From Conexibacter sp. CPCC 205762 (GTDB lineage Bacteria; Actinomycetota; Thermoleophilia; Solirubrobacterales; Solirubrobacteraceae): a stretch of 64,000 bases of DNA. The position numbers were made by a program, and so were the translations under genes. The notes below the pieces were generated by a model, which was not told where the DNA came from, did no database searches, and worked only from the letters and a program-made list of their open reading frames with translations. This document shows, in pieces, positions 17,013 through 24,867 of the stretch (position 1 is the stretch's first letter; every line of letters begins with the position of its first letter). The stretch covers positions 34,478 to 98,477 of the forward strand of contig NZ_JAUTDN010000018.1 of assembly GCF_030646155.1 (NCBI RefSeq). The letters are read 5' to 3'.

Positions 17013-18110
17013 ATGCACGGTTCACACCGGCACTGGCTGCTGGCTGCCTTCGCAGCGGTCTGCCTCGCCGTCACGTTCGCTGCCTGCGGCTCGTCGGACA
17101 ACGACTCCGGCTCGTCCGGCTCGACCGGCGCCAGCACATCCGCCGACAGCGGCGGCGGCGCCAAGAAGGTCGACGAGAAGACGATCGGCTGGGTCGACGG
17201 CACGCTCGCCGGCTCGTTCCAGCAGCGCATCTACCAGGCCGGCAAGGACGCGATCGAGCACGTCGGCTGGAAGGTCAAGACGGTCGACACGAAGGGCGAC
17301 CCGGCTGCTGCCGCCTCGGGCGTCTCCAGCCTCGTCAACTCCGGCGTCGACGGGATCATCATGTCGGCGGTCACGCCCTCGACGGCGCGCGCCGGCCTGC
17401 TGCAGGCGAAGGCCAAGAACATTCCGGTGCTGATGGTCGGCTCGGCCGTCGACGACTCGCTCGACGAGTCGCTCGACCTGACCTACATCGGCGGCGACGA
17501 GGTCGCGCTGACGAGACCGCTCGGCGACCTGATGGTCAGCAGACTGAGAAGAGGCGACACCGTCGGCATGCTGACGACGACCGCGCTCGCCTCGGCCGTG
17601 CAGCGGACCGACGCGCTGAAGGCGCAGCTGGAGGAGGCCGGGATAAGAGTGGCGACGCCGCTGGAGACCGGCTTCGACTTCACCGCCGGCGTCAGAAACG
17701 CCAGCTCGCTGCTGAACCAGAACGCCGATCTGACGGCGATCGTGCCGATCTTCGACCTCTGGACGGCGGCGACCGTCAGCGCGATCAAGGCGTCGAAGAA
17801 GCCGGTCAAGGTCTACTCGTTCTACGCCGACGCGGTCAACACGCCGCTGATGCGCAAGAACCCGCAGATCATCGACGGCCTCACCGACGGCACGATGATC
17901 AGCGCCTCCTACGTCGCGGTCGACAGACTGCTCGACCACTTCGCCAACGACGGCGAGATCAGCGCCGACGGCGTCGAGCCGTACGACTACTCGGAGATCA
18001 CGACCGACAACCTGCCGCCCGGCAACCAGAACGGCCCCGTCTCGCAGGCGGATGCGGCGAGACCGTTCTACGAGAAGTGGGCGACGGAGTACGGCGTCCC
18101 CGCCAACTAG
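17013..18110 (+). CDS. Sugar-type periplasmic-binding lipoprotein (importer ligand receptor)
   Basis: 365 aa. A signal sequence ends in VTFAAC, a lipobox, with Cys followed by a Ser/Gly/Asp-rich linker, so the protein is anchored to the outer face of the membrane. The mature part is a Peripla_BP_4 (RbsB-like) fold: IGWVDGTLAGSFQQRIYQ, SGVDGIIMSAVTPSTA, PVLMVGSAVD and TVGMLTTTALASAVQRTDAL. At least eight Arg codons are AGA, more than all CGN codons together, unlike the permease and ATPase genes. AGGAGAGAAGG precedes ATG 17013. It follows the ATPase by 25 bp and completes the importer; the ligand is not evident. Confidence 0.88.
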   Translation: MHGSHRHWLLAAFAAVCLAVTFAACGSSDNDSGSSGSTGASTSADSGGGAKKVDEKTIGWVDGTLAGSFQQRIYQAGKDAIEHVGWKVKTVDTKGDPAAAASGVSSLVNSGVDGIIMSAVTPSTARAGLLQAKAKNIPVLMVGSAVDDSLDESLDLTYIGGDEVALTRPLGDLMVSRLRRGDTVGMLTTTALASAVQRTDALKAQLEEAGIRVATPLETGFDFTAGVRNASSLLNQNADLTAIVPIFDLWTAATVSAIKASKKPVKVYSFYADAVNTPLMRKNPQIIDGLTDGTMISASYVAVDRLLDHFANDGEISADGVEPYDYSEITTDNLPPGNQNGPVSQADAARPFYEKWATEYGVPAN

Positions 18111-18132
18111 CCGCACCCCACCTGCCGCACCT

Positions 18133-18171
18133 GCCGGACGCGGCGCGCTCCCCCTGCGCGCCGCGTCCGGC
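18133..18171. terminator. 16-bp perfect hairpin after the binding-protein gene
   Basis: GCCGGACGCGGCGCGC (18133-18148) pairs perfectly with GCGCGCCGCGTCCGGC (18156-18171) around a TCCCCCT loop. No T tract follows. In ABC operons a hairpin at this place commonly stabilises the binding-protein mRNA and lowers expression of downstream genes, here the aldehyde dehydrogenase and lyase. It may also terminate some transcripts. Confidence 0.65.
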
Positions 18172-18206
18172 GCCCTCCACCACCTGCCTTGAACGAAGGA
18201 GGCCCG

Positions 18207-19685
18207 ATGCCGCTCGCGACGACCGAGCACCTGCACAGCCACGACGCGCCGCTCGCGGAGGAGTTCCCGCTGGAGATCGGCGGCGAGCCGGTCGCGCCGG
18301 AGCGCTGGAACGACAATCTCGACCCGGCGACGGGCAGAACGCTCGCGCGCGTCGCCTCGGCGACCCCGGCCGAGGTCGACGCCGCCGTGCGCGCCGCGTC
18401 GGACGCTGCGCCCGCCTGGGCGGCGCTGGCGCCGAGCGTCCGCGGCGGCCTGCTGCGCAGGCTCGGCGAGCTGGTCCGCCGCGACGCCGACACGCTCGCG
18501 CGGCTGGAGACGCGCGACACCGGCAAGCCGCTGACGCAGGGCCGCGCCGACATCACCGCCGCCGCCCGCTACTTCGAGTTCTACGGCGCCGTCGTCGAGG
18601 GCTTCCACGGCGACACGATCCCGCTCGGCTCCGAGGCGATCGCGCTGGTCGACCACGAGCCGCACGGCGTCACCGGCCACGTGATCCCCTGGAACTACCC
18701 GGCCCAGATCACCGCCCGCTCCGTCGGCGCCGCCTTGGCGGTCGGCAACGCGACCGTGATCAAGCCGGCCGACGAGGCTCCGCTCGTCGCCCTCTGTTAC
18801 GCGCGGTTGGCGCGCGAGGCCGGCTTCCCGGCGGGTGTCGTGAACGTCGTCCCCGGCGACGGCCCGAACGCGGGCGCCGCGCTGACCGCCCACGACGCGA
18901 TCGACCACGTCTCCTTCACCGGCTCGGTGCTGTCCGGGCGCGCGGTCGCGGGCGCCTGCGCGGCGCGCGGGCGGCCGTCGCTGCTGGAGCTGGGCGGCAA
19001 GTCGGCGCACGTCGTGCTGGCCGGCGCCGACCTCGACCGCTGCGCGCCCGTGATCGCGCGCGCCCTGCTGCTGCACGCGGGGCAGACCTGCACCGCCGGC
19101 ACGCGCGTGATCGTCGACCGCTCGCTGCACGAGGAGCTGCTGGAGCGGCTGGCGCCGCTGCTGGCCGGCGCGACGCTCGGGCTCGGGCTGGAGGACCCGG
19201 CGGTCGGGCCGCTGATCACGCAGAGACAGGCCGCGCGGGTGGCGGGCTTCGTCGCGCGTGCGCAGGAGGACGGCGCCGCGCTCGTGGCGTCCGGCTCCGT
19301 GCCGGACGGCCTCGCCGGCTTCTACGCCGCGCCGGCGCTGTTCGACCGCGTCGCGCCCGAGAGCGAGCTGTTCCGCGAGGAGGTCTTCGGCCCGGTGCTG
19401 GCGGTGACGCCGGTCGACGGCGACGTCGAGGCGGTCGAGGCGGCCGAGGCGACGCGCTACGGCCTGACCGCGGCCGTCTGGTGCCAGGACGTCGACCGCG
19501 CGCTGCGCGCCGCGCGCGCGCTGAAGGTCGGCCAGGCGTGCGTCAACGGCTACGCGCCGGGCGGCGGCGTCGAGCTGCCGTTCGGCGGCGCGAAGGACTC
19601 CGGCTACGGCCGCGAGAAGGGCGTCGCCGCGCTGGCCGAGTACAGCCGCCTGCGGACGCTGTTCATCGACCTGTCGCGGGCGTGA
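18207..19685 (+). CDS. NAD(P)-dependent aldehyde dehydrogenase
   Basis: 492 aa, standard ALDH length. Motifs: VIPWNYPAQI (oxyanion Asn), VIKPADEAPL (cofactor Lys), SFTGSVLSGRAVA, the catalytic Glu in LLELGGKSAHVVLA and the catalytic Cys in HAGQTCTAGTR, and FREEVFGPVLAV near the C-terminus. The betaine/gamma-aminobutyraldehyde subgroup is most similar by eye. AAGGAGG lies four bases before ATG 18207, which decides the start over an upstream in-frame TTG. It would oxidise the aldehyde made by the divergent Zn-alcohol dehydrogenase. Its stop overlaps the possible GTG start of the lyase gene. Confidence 0.9.
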   Translation: MPLATTEHLHSHDAPLAEEFPLEIGGEPVAPERWNDNLDPATGRTLARVASATPAEVDAAVRAASDAAPAWAALAPSVRGGLLRRLGELVRRDADTLARLETRDTGKPLTQGRADITAAARYFEFYGAVVEGFHGDTIPLGSEAIALVDHEPHGVTGHVIPWNYPAQITARSVGAALAVGNATVIKPADEAPLVALCYARLAREAGFPAGVVNVVPGDGPNAGAALTAHDAIDHVSFTGSVLSGRAVAGACAARGRPSLLELGGKSAHVVLAGADLDRCAPVIARALLLHAGQTCTAGTRVIVDRSLHEELLERLAPLLAGATLGLGLEDPAVGPLITQRQAARVAGFVARAQEDGAALVASGSVPDGLAGFYAAPALFDRVAPESELFREEVFGPVLAVTPVDGDVEAVEAAEATRYGLTAAVWCQDVDRALRAARALKVGQACVNGYAPGGGVELPFGGAKDSGYGREKGVAALAEYSRLRTLFIDLSRA

Positions 19686-20632
19686 GCGCGGCCGGCGACG
19701 CGACCACCGGACGTTCGCACCCCGCTGAGGGGGTCGAACGTCCGGTGCTCCTGCCGGGCCTGCCGGCGGCGGTCCGCATCCGCGACGTCGGCCCGCGCGA
19801 CGGGCTGCAGTCGGAGGCGCCGCTGCCGGTGTCGCTGCGCGTCGCGCTGGTGCGGCGGCTGGCGGCGGCGGGGGTGAGGGAGATCGAGGTCGGCGCCTTC
19901 GTCTCGCCGAAGGCGGTGCCGGCGATGGCCGGCGCCGCCGAGGTGCTGGCCGAGCTGGACGACCTCGACGGCGTCGAACGCGTCGCGCTGGTGCCGAACC
20001 TGCGCGGCGCGCGCGATGCGGTGGCCGCCGGCGCCGACGCGCTCACCTGCACGATCTCCGCCTCGCCCGAGTACAACCGCCGCAACGTCGGCATGACGAT
20101 CGACGAGTCGCTCGCGCAGATCGAGCAGATCGGCGCGCTCGCCGCGCCCTCCCTCGACGTCGTGATCTCCTGCGCCTTCGGCTCGCCGTACGAGGGCGAG
20201 ATCGCGGTCGCGGAGGTGGCGCGCATCTCCGCCGCCGCCCGCGCCCGCGGCGCGACCCGGATCACGCTCGCGGACACGACCGGCATGGGCACCCCGCGCG
20301 GCGTCGCCGAGCTGCTCGACACGCTCGGACCCGCCGTCGGCATGCACCTGCACGAGACCCGCAACACCGCGCTCGTCTGCGCCTACGAGGCGCTGCGCCG
20401 CGGCGTCACCCGCTTCGACAGCGCGCTCGGCGGCCTCGGCGGCTCGCCCTTCGCCACCGGCGCCGCCGGCAACCTCGCGACCGAGGACCTCGTCAACCTG
20501 CTCGACGACCTCGGCGTCGCCAGCGGCATCAGCCTCCCGCGCCTCCTCACCGCCTCGCGCGAGCTGGAAGCCGCCGTCGGCCGCCCACTCCCGAGCGCCG
20601 TCGCGCGCAGCGGGCCGCGGCTGGCGGCCTGA
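19682..20632 (+). CDS. Hydroxymethylglutaryl-CoA lyase-like enzyme
   Basis: 316 aa from GTG 19682 (overlapping the ALDH stop), or about 295 aa from GTG 19745. The TIM-barrel HMG-CoA lyase core starts at VRIRDVGPRDGLQSE, where Arg-Asp are the catalytic/metal residues. It continues with FVSPKAVPAMAGA, the metal-binding HLHETRNT, and GLGGSPFATGAAGN then LATED. The family signature GLGGCPYAxGAxGN has Cys; here Ser stands in that position (about residue 255), so activity or specificity may differ. The family cleaves 3-hydroxy-3-methylglutaryl-CoA or related acyl-CoAs to acetyl-CoA plus a ketone or ketoacid. A strong inverted repeat covers the first 20 codons. Confidence 0.82.
   Translation: MSAAGDATTGRSHPAEGVERPVLLPGLPAAVRIRDVGPRDGLQSEAPLPVSLRVALVRRLAAAGVREIEVGAFVSPKAVPAMAGAAEVLAELDDLDGVERVALVPNLRGARDAVAAGADALTCTISASPEYNRRNVGMTIDESLAQIEQIGALAAPSLDVVISCAFGSPYEGEIAVAEVARISAAARARGATRITLADTTGMGTPRGVAELLDTLGPAVGMHLHETRNTALVCAYEALRRGVTRFDSALGGLGGSPFATGAAGNLATEDLVNLLDDLGVASGISLPRLLTASRELEAAVGRPLPSAVARSGPRLAA
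19705..19747. repeat. Inverted repeat at the start of the lyase gene
   Basis: CACCGGACGTTCG (19705-19717) and CGAACGTCCGGTG (19735-19747) are perfect 13-bp arms. The inner bases ACCCC and GGGGT can extend the stem with one bulge. It begins about 20 bases after the ALDH stop. If the lyase starts at the downstream GTG 19745, the hairpin is an intergenic element overlapping that start. Confidence 0.8.
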
Positions 20633-20677
20633 GACAAAAACTACACACACATATATGTTGGGTATAGGATTTGTCTC
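20631..20677. promoter_or_regulatory. AT-rich promoter with inverted repeat for the AbiE pair
   Basis: GAGACAAA (20631-20638) and TTTGTCTC (20670-20677) form perfect arms around an AT-rich centre containing ACACATATATGTTG and a TATAGGAT -10-like element (20663-20670). The right arm touches the ATG at 20678, so there is no room for a Shine-Dalgarno and the transcript may be leaderless. AbiEi antitoxins are known to repress their own promoter through inverted repeats, which fits. Confidence 0.65.
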
Positions 20678-21292
20678 ATGTCGGAGAACGTGCATCCAGC
20701 CGTCGCGCTGTTGCGGGAGCAGTTCGCCGGCCGGCCGTTTCGTGTCTCGGAGGCCGTCGCCGCAGGGGTGAGCCGTGCGACACTTCACCGCCTGCGGGTG
20801 GCGGGCGAGCTGACGACGGTCGCTCGTGGCGTCGTGCAGCTGCCAGACGCAGGGATGGGGATGTCGTCGGGACTTGCGGCCGTCTCGGCGCGCGTCCCGC
20901 GAGCGACCATCTGCCTGAACTCGGCGCTCGCGTTCTGGGACCTGACCGATGAGGTCCCGCGCCAGGTGCACCTGGCGGTTCCGCGCGGCACGCACCGACC
21001 GTCCATCGACCAGCCTGAGACACGCGTCCACACGTTCGACGCCGGCACCTTCGCGATCGAGCGTCAGCAGGCGCAGACTGACGTCGGCGAACCGTTCTGG
21101 GTCTACGCCCCGGAGCGCTCGGTGATCGACGCGATGCGGCTGACGCGCTGGGTCGGGCGCGACACCGCGCTGCATGCATTGCGCCGATATCTGGCACGTC
21201 CAGGCGCCGATCCCGCCCATCTCGCCGAGCTTGCCCGCGAACTCGGCGGGAGTGCTCAACTGCGACCAGCGCTGGAGACGCTGCTCAGTTGA
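20678..21292 (+). CDS. AbiEi-type antitoxin (type IV toxin-antitoxin)
   Basis: 204 aa. The N-terminal winged-helix segment, FRVSEAVAAGVSRATLHRLR then VAGELTTVARGVVQL, is the AbiEi_4 type. It is followed by the AbiEi body (CLNSALAFWDLTDEVPRQVH then LAVPRGTHRP, with a VYAPERSVIDAMRL segment). AbiEi proteins repress their own operon and counteract the AbiEii nucleotidyltransferase without binding it. The stop overlaps the TTG start of the toxin gene. ATG 20678 immediately follows the inverted-repeat promoter. Codon use is less GC-extreme than in the flanking metabolic genes. Confidence 0.88.
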   Translation: MSENVHPAVALLREQFAGRPFRVSEAVAAGVSRATLHRLRVAGELTTVARGVVQLPDAGMGMSSGLAAVSARVPRATICLNSALAFWDLTDEVPRQVHLAVPRGTHRPSIDQPETRVHTFDAGTFAIERQQAQTDVGEPFWVYAPERSVIDAMRLTRWVGRDTALHALRRYLARPGADPAHLAELARELGGSAQLRPALETLLS

Positions 21293-22164
21293 CCGCCGCC
21301 ATCTCGGTCGACCAGGTGGCCGTCGCCGCGTACCACGCGCTCCGGGCGAAGGCCCGCGCCGAGCACGGCGGCAACACACAACCGTTGCTGGTCGTCTACG
21401 CCGTCGAGTCGTTCCTGCGTCGCCTGGCCGTCTCTGAGTACGCCGAGCGGATGGTGCTCAAGGGCGGGATGCTGATGGCCGCCAACAGCATTCGCAGCAT
21501 GACCCGTGACGCTGATCTCTCCGCTCGGCGGCTCCCCAACGACGAGGAGCACGTGTGCGCGGTGGTGGCAGCGATCTGTGAGATCGAGCCTGAACCGCAC
21601 GACGGCGTCGCCATAGACCCGGCCTCGATCAGGACCGAGGCGATGCGCGCGGGCGATGTATACCAGGGAGTTCGCTGCAAACAGGTCGCGGCGCTCGGCC
21701 GAGCGCAGATCCCGTTCGCGCTCGACCTCTCCTTCGGAGATCCGACAGAGGCGACCATGATCGAGCTGGAGTCGATCATCGATCGCGCTCCCGTTCGTCT
21801 CGCCGCCTATCCGCTCGCACTCAACCTGGCCGAGAAGGTCGTCACCGCAATGCAGCGCCGAGAGACCAACACCCGTGATCGTGACTTCGCAGACCTCTGG
21901 GTCGCCAGTCGCCGCCACCTCGACGCGACGGACCTGCGCCGGCACGTTCTCGCGATCGCGTCGCATCGGGGGCAGCAGTTGATTCCGCTGGCGGAGGCGT
22001 TGGCGGACATGCCGGATCGCCAGCAGCCGTATGCGGCAATGGTGGCTCGCATGTCGTACCTGACTCCGCCGCCGGAGCGGTGGAGCGACCTCATCGCCGA
22101 CGTTGTCGCGTTCGTGGATCCGCTGCTGGTAGAAGGGGAAAGGCAGACCCGTAAGTTGTCGTAG
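21289..22164 (+). CDS. AbiEii-type nucleotidyltransferase toxin
   Basis: 291 aa, TTG start inside the antitoxin stop (TTGA). The nucleotidyltransferase core is visible: MVLKGGMLMA (the GG-x-LM/S motif) and SMTRDADLSAR (metal-binding DxD). Downstream are the conserved LNLAEKVVTAMQRRETNTRD and RDFADLW, as in AbiEii/MenA-like toxins, which modify tRNA or other targets with nucleotides and arrest growth. AbiE modules give abortive phage resistance. The gene is followed after 40 bp by a second two-gene unit on the same strand. Confidence 0.88.
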   Translation: MTAAISVDQVAVAAYHALRAKARAEHGGNTQPLLVVYAVESFLRRLAVSEYAERMVLKGGMLMAANSIRSMTRDADLSARRLPNDEEHVCAVVAAICEIEPEPHDGVAIDPASIRTEAMRAGDVYQGVRCKQVAALGRAQIPFALDLSFGDPTEATMIELESIIDRAPVRLAAYPLALNLAEKVVTAMQRRETNTRDRDFADLWVASRRHLDATDLRRHVLAIASHRGQQLIPLAEALADMPDRQQPYAAMVARMSYLTPPPERWSDLIADVVAFVDPLLVEGERQTRKLS

Positions 22165-22204
22165 GCTTCAGCGCGACAAACGGGCATTTGCAGGAGGGAT
22201 GGGG

Positions 22205-23476
22205 ATGGCCAGGCGACGGGGCTTCTGGGCGGAGTTGCAGTACCAGAATCAGCTTGCGGCGAGACAGCGCGAGCGGGAAGCGAGAGCGCGAGCGCGCGCC
22301 CACGCCGCCGCGGTTCGTGAAGCCGAGCGCGCGCAGAGACAGGCCGAGCGCGCTGCCGTCGCGGCAGGGCGAGCGCGGGAAGCCGAGCGAAAAGCCGCTC
22401 AGAGAGAGGCCAAGCGCCTGCACGAGCAGTACCGCCAGGCCGAGGTCGAGGCGCTGAACACAGCTTTGGCGGAAACGGCGGAGGACCTGTCGTCGGTTCT
22501 CGCGGCGACGCTCGACGTCGACGACTTCGTCGACCTCGAGACGCTTCGCGTCACCGCGAGACATCCGCCGTTCCTTCGGTCGGACCTCGAGGTTCCCACG
22601 CCGGAGGTCGTGCCTGTCACGGCGCCGCCGGAACCCCAGTTCGTCGAGCCGGAGCCTCCAAGAGGCATCGGCAGCGTCTTCGGCGGCAAGAAGAAGCATG
22701 CGGCCGCCGTCGCAGCCGCGCGCGAAGCGTTCGAGGAGGCGCACCGCGCATGGCAGGCGGAGGCGGCGAGGGTTCCGGCCCTCCAGCTGGAGCAGATGCA
22801 GCAACGCGATGCGCGCGAGCATCAGCGGCTGGCCGCCTTGCGTGCCGCTCAGGAGCAGTACCGCAGCGAATGCCACGCACGCGAAGCCGAGGCCGCTGAG
22901 GCCAACGAGAGCCTCGACGCGCTGATCCGTGGGCTCTCGGCCGGCGAGGACGCGGCGGTCGACGAGTACGTCGGGATCGTGCTTGGGAACTCCGTCTATC
23001 CCGAGGTCCTGGAGGTCGCGCACGACTACCGGTTCGATGCCGAGTCGCGAGAGCTGGTCCTGACCGTCCTGATCGGCGCGCCGGATCGGCTGCCCGTCGA
23101 GAAGAGCTTCCGCTGGGTGAGAGCCAGAGACGAGATCATCGCGACGGCGCTGTCCAGAAAGGACCTCAAGGAACGCTACGCGGGCGTCGTCCACCAGGTG
23201 GCGCTGCGGACGTTGCACGAGATCTTCGAGGCCGATCGAGAGGGCAGGATCCAGACGATCTCCCTGCACGTGGCGACCGAGACGAAGGACCCGGCGACCG
23301 GGCTCGAACGCCGCGTCGACTTCGTCGGAGTCGGCGCTGAACGCGATTCCTTCATCGAGTTCGACCTTCACAACATCGTCCCGGCCGCGACACTTGAGCA
23401 CCTCGGTGCGGCGCTCTCGAGAAACCCCTACGACCTCGTCGGCATCGACACCGCTCCCGGCGTGCGCGGGCGATGA
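22205..23476 (+). CDS. Coiled-coil protein, restriction/defence-associated, unknown activity
   Basis: 423 aa. I chose ATG 22205 because AGGAGG lies seven bases upstream; ATG 22199 is too close. Residues about 10-90 form a long Arg/Ala/Glu coiled coil (REREARARARAHAAAVREAE). A conserved central block follows (LAATLDVDDFVDLETLR, HPPFLRSDLEVPTP, GSVFGGKKKHAAAVAAA), then a second coiled coil. The C-terminal globular domain (DEYVGIVLGNSVYPEVLEVA, KDLKERYAGVVHQVALRTLH, RDSFIEFDLHNIVPAATLEH) resembles a domain found in Mrr-like restriction-associated proteins. No catalytic motif is evident. Its stop overlaps the GIY-YIG gene (ATGA), so the two almost certainly act together. Confidence 0.65.
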   Translation: MARRRGFWAELQYQNQLAARQREREARARARAHAAAVREAERAQRQAERAAVAAGRAREAERKAAQREAKRLHEQYRQAEVEALNTALAETAEDLSSVLAATLDVDDFVDLETLRVTARHPPFLRSDLEVPTPEVVPVTAPPEPQFVEPEPPRGIGSVFGGKKKHAAAVAAAREAFEEAHRAWQAEAARVPALQLEQMQQRDAREHQRLAALRAAQEQYRSECHAREAEAAEANESLDALIRGLSAGEDAAVDEYVGIVLGNSVYPEVLEVAHDYRFDAESRELVLTVLIGAPDRLPVEKSFRWVRARDEIIATALSRKDLKERYAGVVHQVALRTLHEIFEADREGRIQTISLHVATETKDPATGLERRVDFVGVGAERDSFIEFDLHNIVPAATLEHLGAALSRNPYDLVGIDTAPGVRGR

Positions 23477-24867
23477 CGCCGGTCGGCTACTCGTTCAGCG
23501 CTCCGCCCGGGTGGCACGTGCCCGGCGGCGGATGGGTTCCGCCGGAAGGATGGACTCCCGATCCGTCGTGGCCTCCTGCGCCCGCGGGCTGGGAGTTCTG
23601 GGTCCGCGAGACGGTGGCAGCTCCGTCCGCACCGGAACCGGCGCCCGCGCCGCGCGCCGTCCCGTCTGTCGTCGCGGCGAACGCGCTGCCGGGATTCGTG
23701 CCGGAACGCGTCGAGGCCGTTGTGCTGCCGGAGCAGGACGTGCTCCGCCGGCGGGTCGCGGAACTCGAGACCGAGGTCGGGCGTCTGCGGGCCGAGGTGA
23801 CCGTCGAGCTTGACGACGAACGCGTTCTGCAGGACGTCGGCATCTACCGCTACCACCATCCGCTCGAGAACGCCGCTGAGTACAAGGCCGAGCTCGAAGC
23901 GCTGAACGTGCAGATCAAGGAGATGGTCAAGGCCGGCGAAGCCGTTCTCGCCTCGGACATGTTCACGTTCAACAACTCGCTCGCGAGAGGCCGCAAGATG
24001 ACGGCCGAGTTCTCCAAGCTGATGTTGCGCGCGTACAACGCCGAGGCCGACAACTGCGTGCGTGCGCTGCGAGCGGGCAACGTCGTGACGGCGAAGAGAC
24101 GCCTCGAATCGTCAGTGGCAGCGATCGCGAAACTCGGCACCATGATGGAGATGCGCGTCAACCCGGACTACCACGCGCTGCGGCTGCGCGAGCTGGAGCT
24201 GACCGCCGACTACCTGATGAAGCTTCAGGTCGAGAAGGAAGAGGCGCGCGAGGAGCGCGAGCGTTTGCGCGAGGAGCGTAAGGCTGAGCAGGAGCTGGCG
24301 GCGGAACGCGCGCGGCTGGACAAGGAGCGAGAGCACTACCTCAACGCTCTCCAGGCACTCGCGGCGAGTGGCGACGAGTCGGCGATCGCCGACCTGAACG
24401 ACCGGCTGCAGCAGATCGACCAGGCGATCGAGCAGAACGACTACCGCACCGCCAACATCCGCGCGGGCTACGTCTACGTCATCAGCAATCGTGGCGCGTT
24501 CGGTCCGAACATCGTCAAGATCGGGCTCACACGGCGGTTGGAGCCGATGGACCGCGTCCGCGAGCTGGGAGACGCCTCCGTCCCGTTCCCGTTCGACGTG
24601 CACGCGATGTTCTTCGCCGACGACGCCGTCACGGTTGAGTCCGATCTCCATCGTGCGTTCGCCGAGCGGCGGGTCAACATGATCAACCAGCGCCGCGAGT
24701 TCTTCTTCGCGACGCCGGCAGAGGTCCGTGCAGTGCTGCTCGAACAGGTCGGGAACCTCCTGGAGTTCGCGGACGAGCCCGAGGCGACCCAGTTCCTGCA
24801 GAGCAAGAAGTACTGGCCCGCCGAGATCGCCGCACCGACCGGTCCGAGCAACGCAACACAGCTCTAG
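23473..24867 (+). CDS. DUF4041 / GIY-YIG (T5orf172-type) nuclease-like protein
   Basis: 464 aa. The Trp/Pro-rich N-terminus ([20 protein letters not shown] then [13 protein letters not shown]) is a substrate- or partner-binding type of segment, followed by a coiled coil. The DUF4041 region ([20 protein letters not shown], through [17 protein letters not shown]) comes next, then a helical bundle. The C-terminal GIY-YIG domain shows [32 protein letters not shown], a Glu/His in [14 protein letters not shown], and [11 protein letters not shown]: the nuclease-fold core with its Tyr, Arg and Glu positions. Proteins of this architecture occur in phages and defence islands. It is translationally coupled to the preceding coiled-coil gene. 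Confidence 0.8.
   Translation: MTPVGYSFSAPPGWHVPGGGWVPPEGWTPDPSWPPAPAGWEFWVRETVAAPSAPEPAPAPRAVPSVVAANALPGFVPERVEAVVLPEQDVLRRRVAELETEVGRLRAEVTVELDDERVLQDVGIYRYHHPLENAAEYKAELEALNVQIKEMVKAGEAVLASDMFTFNNSLARGRKMTAEFSKLMLRAYNAEADNCVRALRAGNVVTAKRRLESSVAAIAKLGTMMEMRVNPDYHALRLRELELTADYLMKLQVEKEEAREERERLREERKAEQELAAERARLDKEREHYLNALQALAASGDESAIADLNDRLQQIDQAIEQNDYRTANIRAGYVYVISNRGAFGPNIVKIGLTRRLEPMDRVRELGDASVPFPFDVHAMFFADDAVTVESDLHRAFAERRVNMINQRREFFFATPAEVRAVLLEQVGNLLEFADEPEATQFLQSKKYWPAEIAAPTGPSNATQL

Noticed and set aside
20631..24867. Prophage or integrative element carrying the defence genes
   Set aside because: No integrase, tRNA attachment site, direct repeats or phage structural genes are seen at either edge.
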